Positions 1 through 6,182 of a stretch of DNA of 12,410 bases are shown here, piece by piece. Both the position numbers and the translations under genes were made by a program. The notes below the pieces were generated by a model. The model made no database searches, was not told where the DNA came from, and saw only the letters and a list, made by a program, of their open reading frames with translations. Origin of the DNA: DATAYA01 sp036272815 (GTDB lineage: Bacteria > Pseudomonadota > Alphaproteobacteria > Acetobacterales > Acetobacteraceae); contig DATAYA010000153.1 of NCBI GenBank assembly GCA_036272815.1, forward strand, positions 1-12,410, written 5' to 3'. The number at the start of each line of letters is the position of its first letter. The stretch's first letter is position 1.

Positions 1-220
1 CGATCCAGTTGACGCATTTGTCGCACTCGGCGTTGCCCTTCGGGTGTGGCTGGTACTGCATCACCTTCTGCGCCAGTTTCTGCGCCGGCTGCGCGCGCGC
101 CCGCTCGGTGCCGGCAAGGGCCGCGACCCCGGCTGCCATCGCGGTCAGGCCCGCCTTCAGCACTGCGCGGCGCGAGCCGCCCTTCGCCTCGTCGCCACCC
201 ATCGCCTTGTTGTCGCTCAT
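1..220 (-). CDS. High-potential iron-sulfur protein (HiPIP), N-terminal part, cut by window edge
   Basis: The first 73 residues of a small exported electron carrier are visible; the 3' end lies outside the window. Seen: a twin-arginine stretch SRRAVLK at residues 16-22, a hydrophobic alanine-rich segment to about residue 38, and a likely signal peptidase site after ARA (about residue 43). The mature part contains YQPHPKG and C-D-K-C (C66, C69) followed by VNW. HiPIPs bind one 4Fe-4S cluster through four cysteines and travel folded through Tat; the first two ligands are visible here. In the family, HiPIP carries electrons in the periplasm between a bc1-type complex or an oxidation enzyme and a terminal oxidase or reaction centre. 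The ATG at 220 has a strong AGGAGG (231-236) 10 bases upstream. It starts 88 bp after the hemA stop on the same strand, so co-transcription is possible but not shown. Confidence 0.85.
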   Translation of the reverse strand, partial: MSDNKAMGGDEAKGGSRRAVLKAGLTAMAAGVAALAGTERARAQPAQKLAQKVMQYQPHPKGNAECDKCVNWI

Positions 221-308
221 GGCGCCGCCGCCTCCTGCACGATCATCGCTGCCAGGAGTATGGGTTCGGGAAAGTCCTTCAACACCGGCGATTGCCGTGA
301 ACTAACCG

Positions 309-1520
309 TCATGCGTTGCGGCGCAGGCCGAACTGCGACCAGATCGTCGCGAGTGCTGCCACGAGATGGTCGATGTCCTCGTCCGAATGCAGCGGCGAGG
401 GCGTGATGCGCAGCCGCTCGGTGCCGCGCGGCACCGTCGGGTGGTTGATCGGCTGCACGTAGATGCCGTGATCGTCGAGCAGCAGGTCGCTGATCCGCTT
501 GCACAGCAGCGGGTCGCCGACCATCACAGGGACGATGTGGCTCGGGTTGTCCATGTGCGGGATGCCGGCGGCATCGAGGCGGGCGCGGACGCGGGCGACG
601 CGCTCCCGGTGGCGGGCGCGCTCGGCGCCGCTGGCCTTGAGGTGGCGGATGCTGGCGATCGCGCCGGCGGCGATCGCGGGCGGGATCGCGGTCGTGAAGA
701 TGAACCCCGACGCGAAGCTGCGCACGAAATCGCACAGCGCGGCCGAGCCCGCTATGTAGCCGCCGACGACGCCGAACGCCTTGGCGAGCGTGCCCTCGAT
801 CACCGTCAGGCGATGCGCCAGTCCGTCCCGCTCGGAGATGCCGCCGCCGCGCGGGCCGTAGAGGCCGACGGCATGGACCTCGTCGAGATAGGTCATCGCA
901 CCGTGCGCGTCGGCGACATCGCAGAGGTCCGCGATCGGCGCGATGTCGCCGTCCATCGAATAGACGCTTTCGAAGGCAACCAGCTTGGGCGCGGCGCGCT
1001 CGACACGGGCAAGCTGGCGGTCGAGGTCGTCAGGATCGTTGTGGGCAAAGACGCGGCGCTCGGCGCGGCTGTGGCGCATCCCCTCGATCATCGAGGCGTG
1101 GTTAAGCGCATCCGAGAAAATGACGCAGCCCGGCAGCCGGCCGGCCAGCGTCGAGAGGCTGGCCCAGTTCGACATATACCCGGAGTTGAACAGCAGCGCC
1201 GCCTCGCTGCCGTGGAGGTTCGCGAGTTCGCGTTCCAGCAGGATGTGTGCGTGGTTGGTGCCGGCGATATTTCGGGTGCCGCCGGCGCCGGCGCCGCAGC
1301 GGTCGAGCGCCTCGTGCATGGCGGCGATCACGGCCGGGTGTTGGCCCATGCCGAGATAGTCGTTGGAACACCAGACGGTGACGTCGCCGCGGCCGCGGCC
1401 GCGGTGGTGCGTCGCGCGCGGGAAGGCGCCGGCCCGGCGTTCGAGGTCGGCGAAGACGCGGTAGTTGCCCTCCTGGCGCAATTCGTCGATCTGGTTGCGG
1501 AAGAACGCCTGGTAGTCCAT
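309..1520 (-). CDS. hemA: 5-aminolevulinate synthase (ALAS), first step of haem/tetrapyrrole synthesis by the C4 pathway
   Basis: This cytoplasmic PLP enzyme condenses glycine and succinyl-CoA to 5-aminolevulinate, the route used by alphaproteobacteria. It is 403 residues, near the usual alphaproteobacterial length. Seen: N-terminal MDYQAFFRNQIDEL typical of ALAS; CSNDYLGMG (51-59); glycine-rich GAGAGGTRNIAGT (76-88); NHASMIEGMRHS (140-151); YLDEVHAVGLYG (211-222), whose D213 and H216 contact the cofactor in this fold; and EGTLAKAFGVVGG (242-254), with K247 the predicted Schiff-base lysine. The start at 1520 is chosen by family alignment and a GGAGG five bases upstream. An in-frame ATG at 1577, 19 codons upstream with its own GGAGGT nine bases before it, is a real alternative. 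It is preceded by a 283-bp leader and is functionally unrelated to the sugar operon upstream. No FNR-type TTGAT-N4-ATCAA box was found in the leader. Confidence 0.96.
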   Translation of the reverse strand: MDYQAFFRNQIDELRQEGNYRVFADLERRAGAFPRATHHRGRGRGDVTVWCSNDYLGMGQHPAVIAAMHEALDRCGAGAGGTRNIAGTNHAHILLERELANLHGSEAALLFNSGYMSNWASLSTLAGRLPGCVIFSDALNHASMIEGMRHSRAERRVFAHNDPDDLDRQLARVERAAPKLVAFESVYSMDGDIAPIADLCDVADAHGAMTYLDEVHAVGLYGPRGGGISERDGLAHRLTVIEGTLAKAFGVVGGYIAGSAALCDFVRSFASGFIFTTAIPPAIAAGAIASIRHLKASGAERARHRERVARVRARLDAAGIPHMDNPSHIVPVMVGDPLLCKRISDLLLDDHGIYVQPINHPTVPRGTERLRITPSPLHSDEDIDHLVAALATIWSQFGLRRNA

Positions 1521-1680
1521 CGCCGCCTCCGGACCGTCCAGCAGGCTCGTCTCCGGCAGGCTCGTGATCGCGTGCATCCTCAGGCCACCTCCGCCCCTCT
1601 TGCGTTCATCCCGTCCCCGATCGGCGCGAGGGGCGAGCCTCGTGGACATGCGGGGCGGCCAATCTGGACCGCGTGCGGCC

Positions 1681-1716
1681 CCGCTCACGGCAGAGCCCCC
1701 GCTCACGGCAGAGCCC
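1681..1716. repeat. Perfect tandem duplication of an 18-bp unit in the hemA leader
   Basis: Two identical 18-bp copies (CCGCTCACGGCAGAGCCC) lie head to tail at 1681-1698 and 1699-1716. The ending GGCAGAGCCC resembles the arm and loop of the hairpin at 8726-8742, so the unit may derive from the same repeat family. It lies 161-196 bp upstream of the favoured hemA ATG. Confidence 0.9.
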
Positions 1717-1735
1717 TGAATATCCCGTCGTCCAG

Positions 1736-1786
1736 GGTTTCCAAAGGGCGACTGCCCTCCGGCGGGTCTGGGCGGAGCGGGCAAAG
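1736..1786 (-). repeat. Degraded third copy of the two-hairpin interspersed element
   Basis: Read on the minus strand, the layout matches the copies at 5122-5165 and 8635-8678: a broken first arm pair (1768-1786), an ACCC linker, then a 9-bp stem (1754-1762 with 1741-1749, including two G-T wobbles) around the loop AGTC, followed by AAACCC where the others have AATCC. The first hairpin no longer pairs cleanly. It lies just past the kinase stop (1804), so it could help end the operon transcript, but there is no T-tract. Homology to the other two copies is inferred from layout and the shared ACCC and CCC flanks. Confidence 0.5.
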
Positions 1787-1803
1787 GTCCAGATCGGTGC
1801 CCT

Positions 1804-3459
1804 TCAGCCGATTGGAAGGCCCGCTGAGGGGAGCCCGGCATTGCTGTCCGCCGCGCCCATCAGCGCCCGATAGGCGATCTGGTCATCGTGCATCCGCTGG
1901 AACACGGCGTATTTCGCGTCGTGGTATGAGCGCGCCGCGCCGCCCGCCGGCTCGATCACCGCACGCACGCGCGTCATCGCGCGCATGGCCGCGGCGAGGT
2001 CGGGATGGCAGCCGCCGGCGACCGCGCCGAGGGTGGCGGCGCCGAGCAACACCGCTTCGCTCTCCTCGGGGATTGCGATGCGGCAGCCGGTTGCGTCCGC
2101 GTGTTCGGCCAGCAGCACCGGGTTGCGCAGGTGGCCGCCGCAGGCGAGCACGGTGTCGATCGCATAGCCGCGCGCGTCGAGGGCTGCGATGATGTGGCGC
2201 GTGCCGTAGGCGATCGCCTGCATCGTCGCGAGATAGAGCCGGGCGAGATCGTCCGCGTCAGGGCCGAGCGAAAGTCCCGAGATCATGCCGCGCAGGGTGG
2301 GATCGGCGCGTGGCGAGCGATTGCCGTGGAAGTCCGGAAACACATGCAGGTCATGGCTCAGCGCGGCCCGGAACGGCACCGATCGCGCCATTGCCGCGAG
2401 CCGTGCGTTCAAGGTGTCGAAGACAGGCGCCGACAGCGAAGCGGCCGCCGGATGCGTGCGCACGAGATGGTCGAGCAGCGCCCCGGTTGCCGACTGGCCG
2501 CCCTCGTTCAACCAGAGCCCCGGGATCATCGCCGAGAAATACGGCCCCCACACGCCGGGGACGAAACGCGCCTGTGCCGAGACCGCCATGTGGCAGCTCG
2601 ACGTGCCACCCACCAGGACGAGCCGGTGGCGGCGCGTGTCGGCGTCGAGCCCGATGCCGTCGAGGGCCGCGCCGATCGCGCCGATGCCGCCGGCATGCGC
2701 GTCGATCGCCGAGACGCCGACCGGAGTGCCCGGTGCCAGGCCGAACTCCGCCGCCGCGCGCGCCGAGAGACCGTCGCCTACCGCGGCGCCCAACGGCCTG
2801 ATGTCGGTGCCGATGCGGCGGAAGCCCTCGTCGGCCAGATCGCCGAGGCCGATCGCGTGAAAGAAAGCACCATCCCAGCGCTGCTCATGGCCGAGATAGG
2901 TCCATTTGCAGACCGTCGAGCACAGCGAGCGCGACAGCGCGCCGGTCGCCCGCCAGGTCAGGAAATCCGGCAGGTCGAGGAAATGCGCGGCCCGGTGCCA
3001 GGTTTGCGGCAGGCCCTCCTTGAGCCAGAGCAGCTTCGGCGTCTGCATCTCGGGCGAGATGCTGCCGCCGACATAGCGCAGCACGTCGGCACAAGTGGCG
3101 TTGATCCGTGCCGCCTGCGCGGTCGCGCGATGGTCCATCCAGAGGATGACGTCGCGCTCGGCGGCGCCGTCGACGGCGACCGAAACCGGCGCGCCCGCGG
3201 CGTCGAGCACCACGAGCGAGCAGGTCGCATCGAAGCCGATGCCGCGCACGGCGACCGGGCCGGCGGCGACGATCGCCTCGCGCACCGCGGCGCAGACGGC
3301 GGACCAGATGTCGGCGCTCGATTGCTCGGCGAAATCGGGTGCGGGCTGCCAGGTGGCGATCGGGCGCGCGGCGTAGCCGAGGCGGCGGCCGGTCACGTCG
3401 AACACGGCGGCCCGCGCGCTGCCGGTGCCGACATCGACGCCGATCAGCGCGTCGCGCAC
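1804..3459 (-). CDS. FGGY-family pentulose kinase, predicted D-ribulokinase
   Basis: Predicted to phosphorylate D-ribulose to D-ribulose 5-phosphate with ATP in the cytoplasm. It has 551 residues, the length of the FGGY pentulose kinase group that includes human FGGY and yeast Ydr109c. Seen: the phosphate-binding start GVDVGTGSARAAVFD (7-21); GIGFDATCSLVVLD (73-86) containing TCSLV at 79-83, the published five-residue D-ribulokinase signature; WMDHRA (107-112); SAIDAHAGG (250-258) with D253 the expected catalytic base; VGGTSSCHM (283-291); and CGGHLRNPVL (440-449) in the nucleotide-binding half. The start is GTG at 3459, 27 bp after the dehydrogenase stop; the ribosome site is weak (GGATGG), suggesting coupling to upstream translation. 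It is the last gene of the apparent operon. The substrate is inferred from the signature plus the neighbouring dehydrogenase. Confidence 0.9.
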   Translation of the reverse strand: MRDALIGVDVGTGSARAAVFDVTGRRLGYAARPIATWQPAPDFAEQSSADIWSAVCAAVREAIVAAGPVAVRGIGFDATCSLVVLDAAGAPVSVAVDGAAERDVILWMDHRATAQAARINATCADVLRYVGGSISPEMQTPKLLWLKEGLPQTWHRAAHFLDLPDFLTWRATGALSRSLCSTVCKWTYLGHEQRWDGAFFHAIGLGDLADEGFRRIGTDIRPLGAAVGDGLSARAAAEFGLAPGTPVGVSAIDAHAGGIGAIGAALDGIGLDADTRRHRLVLVGGTSSCHMAVSAQARFVPGVWGPYFSAMIPGLWLNEGGQSATGALLDHLVRTHPAAASLSAPVFDTLNARLAAMARSVPFRAALSHDLHVFPDFHGNRSPRADPTLRGMISGLSLGPDADDLARLYLATMQAIAYGTRHIIAALDARGYAIDTVLACGGHLRNPVLLAEHADATGCRIAIPEESEAVLLGAATLGAVAGGCHPDLAAAMRAMTRVRAVIEPAGGAARSYHDAKYAVFQRMHDDQIAYRALMGAADSNAGLPSAGLPIG

Positions 3460-3486
3460 GTCAGTCCATCCAGCGGCCGCCAGCGG

Positions 3487-4263
3487 TCACCAGCACGTGT
3501 AGCCGCCATCGGCCACGACCACGCTGCCGGTGAGCAGGCTCGACGCGTCGGAGGCGAGGAACAGCACGACGGAGGCGATCTCGTCCGCCTCGCCCATGCG
3601 GCGCATCGGCGTCATCTCCATCCAGGTGTCGAACAACTCCTTGTTCTGTGCGCCGAACACGGTGAGCGGGGTCGAGATATAGGTCGGTGCGACGGCATTG
3701 ACGCGCACGCCGCGCGCCCCCCATTCCGCCGCGAGCGAACGCGTCAGGTGATGCACCGCCGCCTTCGAGGCGTTGTAGAAGGATTGCGGCTGCGGCTTGT
3801 TGACGATGAAGCCGGACATCGAGCCGACATTGACGATCGCGCCGGCGCCGCGCGACAGCATTCGCGCGCCGACCGCGCGGCAGCACCAGAAGAGGCCATC
3901 GAGGTTGACCGCCATGTGCGCGCGCCAGTGCGCATCGGTGGTGTCCTCGGCGCGCACGTCGCTCATCGCGATGCCGGCGTTGTTGACCAGGATCGCGGCC
4001 CCGCCATGCTCGCGCTCGACGCGGTCGACGAAGGCGTTGACCGCGGCGGAATCGGCGACGTCGAGCGCCGCGCCATACGCGTCGATGCCGGCGGCGCGCA
4101 GCCTCTCCTGCGCTTCGGCGGCGCGCTCAGGGCGCAGCTCGCCGAGCACGATCCGTGCGCCCGCCTCGCCAAGTGCCTGCGCGCAGGCGAGCCCGATGCC
4201 CTGGCCGCCGCCGGTGACGATCGCGGTGCGTCCCTTGAGGTCATATCTCGCGAGATAGGACAT
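3487..4263 (-). CDS. Short-chain dehydrogenase/reductase, predicted pentitol (D-arabitol or ribitol) 2-dehydrogenase
   Basis: A classical SDR of 258 residues with every key motif: TGGGQGIG (17-24) for the dinucleotide, NNAG (94-97), N120, and S150, Y163, K167 as the catalytic Ser-Tyr-x3-Lys set. The C-terminal half (TPL near 198-200, NKELFDTW near 207-214, MTPMRRMGE near 217-225, and the final DGGYTCW) resembles the D-arabinitol 2-dehydrogenase type that forms D-ribulose, matching the D-ribulokinase next door. The start at 4263 is preferred because GGAG sits six bases upstream. An ATG at 4278 would add five residues (MTERR) and overlap the permease stop as ATGA, but lacks a good ribosome site. 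A ribitol, xylitol or hexitol dehydrogenase remains possible; sequence alone does not fix the polyol. Confidence 0.88.
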   Translation of the reverse strand: MSYLARYDLKGRTAIVTGGGQGIGLACAQALGEAGARIVLGELRPERAAEAQERLRAAGIDAYGAALDVADSAAVNAFVDRVEREHGGAAILVNNAGIAMSDVRAEDTTDAHWRAHMAVNLDGLFWCCRAVGARMLSRGAGAIVNVGSMSGFIVNKPQPQSFYNASKAAVHHLTRSLAAEWGARGVRVNAVAPTYISTPLTVFGAQNKELFDTWMEMTPMRRMGEADEIASVVLFLASDASSLLTGSVVVADGGYTCW

Positions 4264-4274
4264 GCGCCGCTCCG

Positions 4275-5183
4275 TCATTTCACCGCGCCGAAGGTGAGGC
4301 CGCGGACCAGCTGGCGCTGGCTGATCCAGCCGAACACGAGGATGGGTGCAATCGCCAGCACCGAGGCGGCGGAAAGCTTCGCCCAGAAAAGGCCCTGCGG
4401 CGCGCTGAACGAGGCGATGAAGGCGGGGAGCGGGGCAGCGTTGTGTGCCGACAGATTGAGGCTCCAGAAAGCCTCGTTCCAGGACAGGATCACCAGCAGC
4501 AGTCCGGTCGACGCGATCCCGGGTGCGCCGAGCGGCAGCAGCACATGCTGGATCGCCTGCCGCACGCCCGCACCGTCTATGCGGCTTGCCTCGATGATGT
4601 CCTTCGGCGTCTCGCGGAAGAAGGTGAACAGCATCCAGATCGCGATCGGCAGGTTGCTGAGCATGTTGATGACGATCAGCACCGTCCAGGTGTCGAGCAG
4701 CCCGGCGTCGCGCGCGAGCAGGTAGATCGGCACCAGCACACCGACTGCGGGCAGCATCTTGGTTGACAGCATCCAGAGCAGCGTGCCGCGTGTGCGGTGC
4801 GAGGGATAGAACGCCATCGCGAAGCTCGCCGGGACGGCAAGGATGAGGCAGATGATCGTGCTGCCGAATGAGATCACGACGCTGTTGATCGCGAACAGGA
4901 GGTAGTTGGCTTCGCGGAAGATGTCGACGTAGTTGCGCATCGTCGGGTGGAAGATCAGCAGCGGCGGCGTCTGGATCGCCTGCACCTCGCTCTTGATGCT
5001 GGCGAGCGCCATCCAGAAGATCGGGAAGAACATCAGCAGCGCCGCGAGCCATGCGACAATGCCGCCGGCCGGGTTGCGCCGCTCCAGCCCGCGGCGCCTG
5101 GTCTTCCTCGAAGAACGGATTCTCAAGGCTCCGCCTTGAGCGGGGTCCAGGGGCAGCGCCCCTGGCGTTGCCTGCGCGCTCAT
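4275..5183 (-). CDS. Polyol-type ABC transporter permease, second subunit (SmoG/MtlG/MalG type)
   Basis: A 302-residue inner-membrane protein of the carbohydrate ABC permease family. About six hydrophobic segments are visible, the first at about 41-61. The cytoplasmic EAA loop that meets the ATPase is at about 198-216 (EASRIDGAGVRQAIQHVLL). The ATG at 5183 overlaps the stop of the upstream permease as ATGA, with GGAGG eight bases upstream, so translation is probably coupled. Odd: residues 7-22 (PGALPLDPAQGGALRI) are encoded by a palindromic interspersed element (5122-5165), followed by an arginine-rich stretch, which gives a longer, more basic N-terminal tail than the family needs. A TTG start inside the element (residue 20) cannot be excluded. 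Confidence 0.92.
   Translation of the reverse strand: MSAQATPGALPLDPAQGGALRIRSSRKTRRRGLERRNPAGGIVAWLAALLMFFPIFWMALASIKSEVQAIQTPPLLIFHPTMRNYVDIFREANYLLFAINSVVISFGSTIICLILAVPASFAMAFYPSHRTRGTLLWMLSTKMLPAVGVLVPIYLLARDAGLLDTWTVLIVINMLSNLPIAIWMLFTFFRETPKDIIEASRIDGAGVRQAIQHVLLPLGAPGIASTGLLLVILSWNEAFWSLNLSAHNAAPLPAFIASFSAPQGLFWAKLSAASVLAIAPILVFGWISQRQLVRGLTFGAVK
5122..5165 (-). repeat. Two-hairpin interspersed palindromic element, inside permease coding sequence
   Basis: On the minus strand: stem 1 CCAGGGGC / GCCCCTGG around loop GCT, 6-nt linker ACCCCG, stem 2 CTCAAGGC / GCCTTGAG around loop GGA, then AATCC. Both stems are 8 perfect base pairs with 3-nt loops. The copy at 8635-8678 has the same order, stem lengths, linker length and GGA loop. 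This copy is translated as residues 7-21 of the second permease. Confidence 0.9.
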
Positions 5184-6118
5184 ACGTCAAGCCTCCGCGC
5201 AATGGTCCGCACCAGGAACACCGCCATGATGTTGGCAAGGATGATCGCGACGACGCCGGCCGCCGAAGCGCCGCCGACGTTGAAGGCGAGCAGCGCGCGC
5301 TGGTAGATCAGGAAGGTGAGATTGGTGGTGGCGATCCCCGGGCCACCCGCGGTCGTGACGTAGATCTCGGCGAAGATGCCGAGCAGGAAGATGGTTTCCA
5401 TCATCACGACGACGCTCATCGCCCGGCCCATATGTGGCACCTGGATCGAGCGGAACACCGCGACCGCACCCGCGCCGTCGAGCCGTGCCGCCTCCAGCGT
5501 CTCGCGGTCGAGCGATTGCAGGGCGGTGAGCAGGATCAGGAATGCGAAGGGCAGCCACTCCCACGACACGATGGCGACGACGGAGGAGAGCGGGAACCGG
5601 CCGAACCAGTCCACCGGGGCGAGTCCGACCAGGCGGAAAAGATACGCAAACAATCCGCTGACGGGGTGCATCAGCAGATTCTTCCACACCAGCGCGGAGA
5701 CCGTCGGCATCACGAAGAACGGCGAGATCATCAGCACGCGCGCGATCCCCTGGCCGGGGAAGTCGTGGCTGAACAGGGCCGCGAGCACCGCACCGAAGCC
5801 GACCGTGATCGCGAGCACCGCAAGCACGAGCACGACGGAGACGAAGAGAGCGGAATAGAGCGTGGGGTCGAGGAGCAGATAGCGGTAGTTCGAGACACCC
5901 GCCCAGCCGTGGATGATCGGGTTGAGGAGATTGTAGCGGCGGAATGAGAAATAGAGCGTCATCGCCAGCGGCACGATCATCCAGATCAGCAGCAGCCCGA
6001 CCGAGGGGGCCACCAGCGGCAGCGTATGCACGCGCCCGCCTGCGGTGCCGCGATGGGCGGAGCGCCCCGGGAGTGCCCCACCGCGCAGCGGCGCCGAGTT
6101 CGGCTGTGTGACGCTCAT
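5180..6118 (-). CDS. Polyol-type ABC transporter permease, first subunit (SmoF/MtlF/MalF type)
   Basis: A 312-residue inner-membrane permease of the carbohydrate ABC importer family, paired with the permease that follows it. The first membrane segment is at about 36-57, with five more hydrophobic stretches. The EAA loop is at about 209-230 (EAARLDGAGAVAVFRSIQVP), and AEIYVTTAGGPG at 250-261 is typical of the family. The ATG at 6118 is chosen because GGGGAGG lies six bases upstream; a longer open frame back to 6250 would overlap the binding-protein gene and has no family support. The first ~30 residues are low complexity and probably cytoplasmic. It is separated from the binding-protein gene by 64 bp holding a strong hairpin. 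Confidence 0.93.
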   Translation of the reverse strand: MSVTQPNSAPLRGGALPGRSAHRGTAGGRVHTLPLVAPSVGLLLIWMIVPLAMTLYFSFRRYNLLNPIIHGWAGVSNYRYLLLDPTLYSALFVSVVLVLAVLAITVGFGAVLAALFSHDFPGQGIARVLMISPFFVMPTVSALVWKNLLMHPVSGLFAYLFRLVGLAPVDWFGRFPLSSVVAIVSWEWLPFAFLILLTALQSLDRETLEAARLDGAGAVAVFRSIQVPHMGRAMSVVVMMETIFLLGIFAEIYVTTAGGPGIATTNLTFLIYQRALLAFNVGGASAAGVVAIILANIMAVFLVRTIARRLDV

Positions 6119-6138
6119 CCCCGTCCTCCCCGAGGTGC

Positions 6139-6168
6139 CGCGTCGCGCGCTATCCGGCGCGCGACGCG
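6139..6168 (-). other. Strong intercistronic hairpin between binding-protein and permease genes
   Basis: A perfect 12-bp inverted repeat (6139-6150 with 6157-6168) around a 6-nt loop lies between the binding-protein stop (6183) and the permease start (6118). There is no T-run, so it is not a classical terminator. In binding-protein-dependent operons such structures commonly protect the upstream message and give more binding protein than permease; that role is inferred. Confidence 0.75.
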
Positions 6169-6182
6169 CGGCGGTGACCCGC

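Noticed and set aside
221..308. A promoter for the HiPIP gene (TTGAAG with TACTCC, 16 bases apart on the minus strand)
   Set aside because: The -10 match is poor, and such pairs are easy to find by chance; not strong enough to annotate.
1681..1716. CRISPR-like array
   Set aside because: Only two 18-bp copies directly adjoining, with no spacers and no cas genes in the window.
366..2192. A 608-codon open frame on the plus strand opposite hemA
   Set aside because: It spans hemA, its leader and the kinase end, with low-complexity composition and no motif. It is a mirror of hemA codon bias.
2005..4725. A 906-codon open frame on the plus strand
   Set aside because: It runs antisense through the kinase, dehydrogenase and permease genes, all of which carry intact family motifs. 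Its translation is Arg/Ala/Gly-rich and matches no fold. Long antisense frames are expected in DNA this GC-rich.
3487..5238. A 583-codon minus-strand frame that looks like a permease-dehydrogenase fusion
   Set aside because: Only the dehydrogenase part (after 4263) reads as protein. The upstream part is the wrong frame of the permease, which has its own intact frame ending at 4275.
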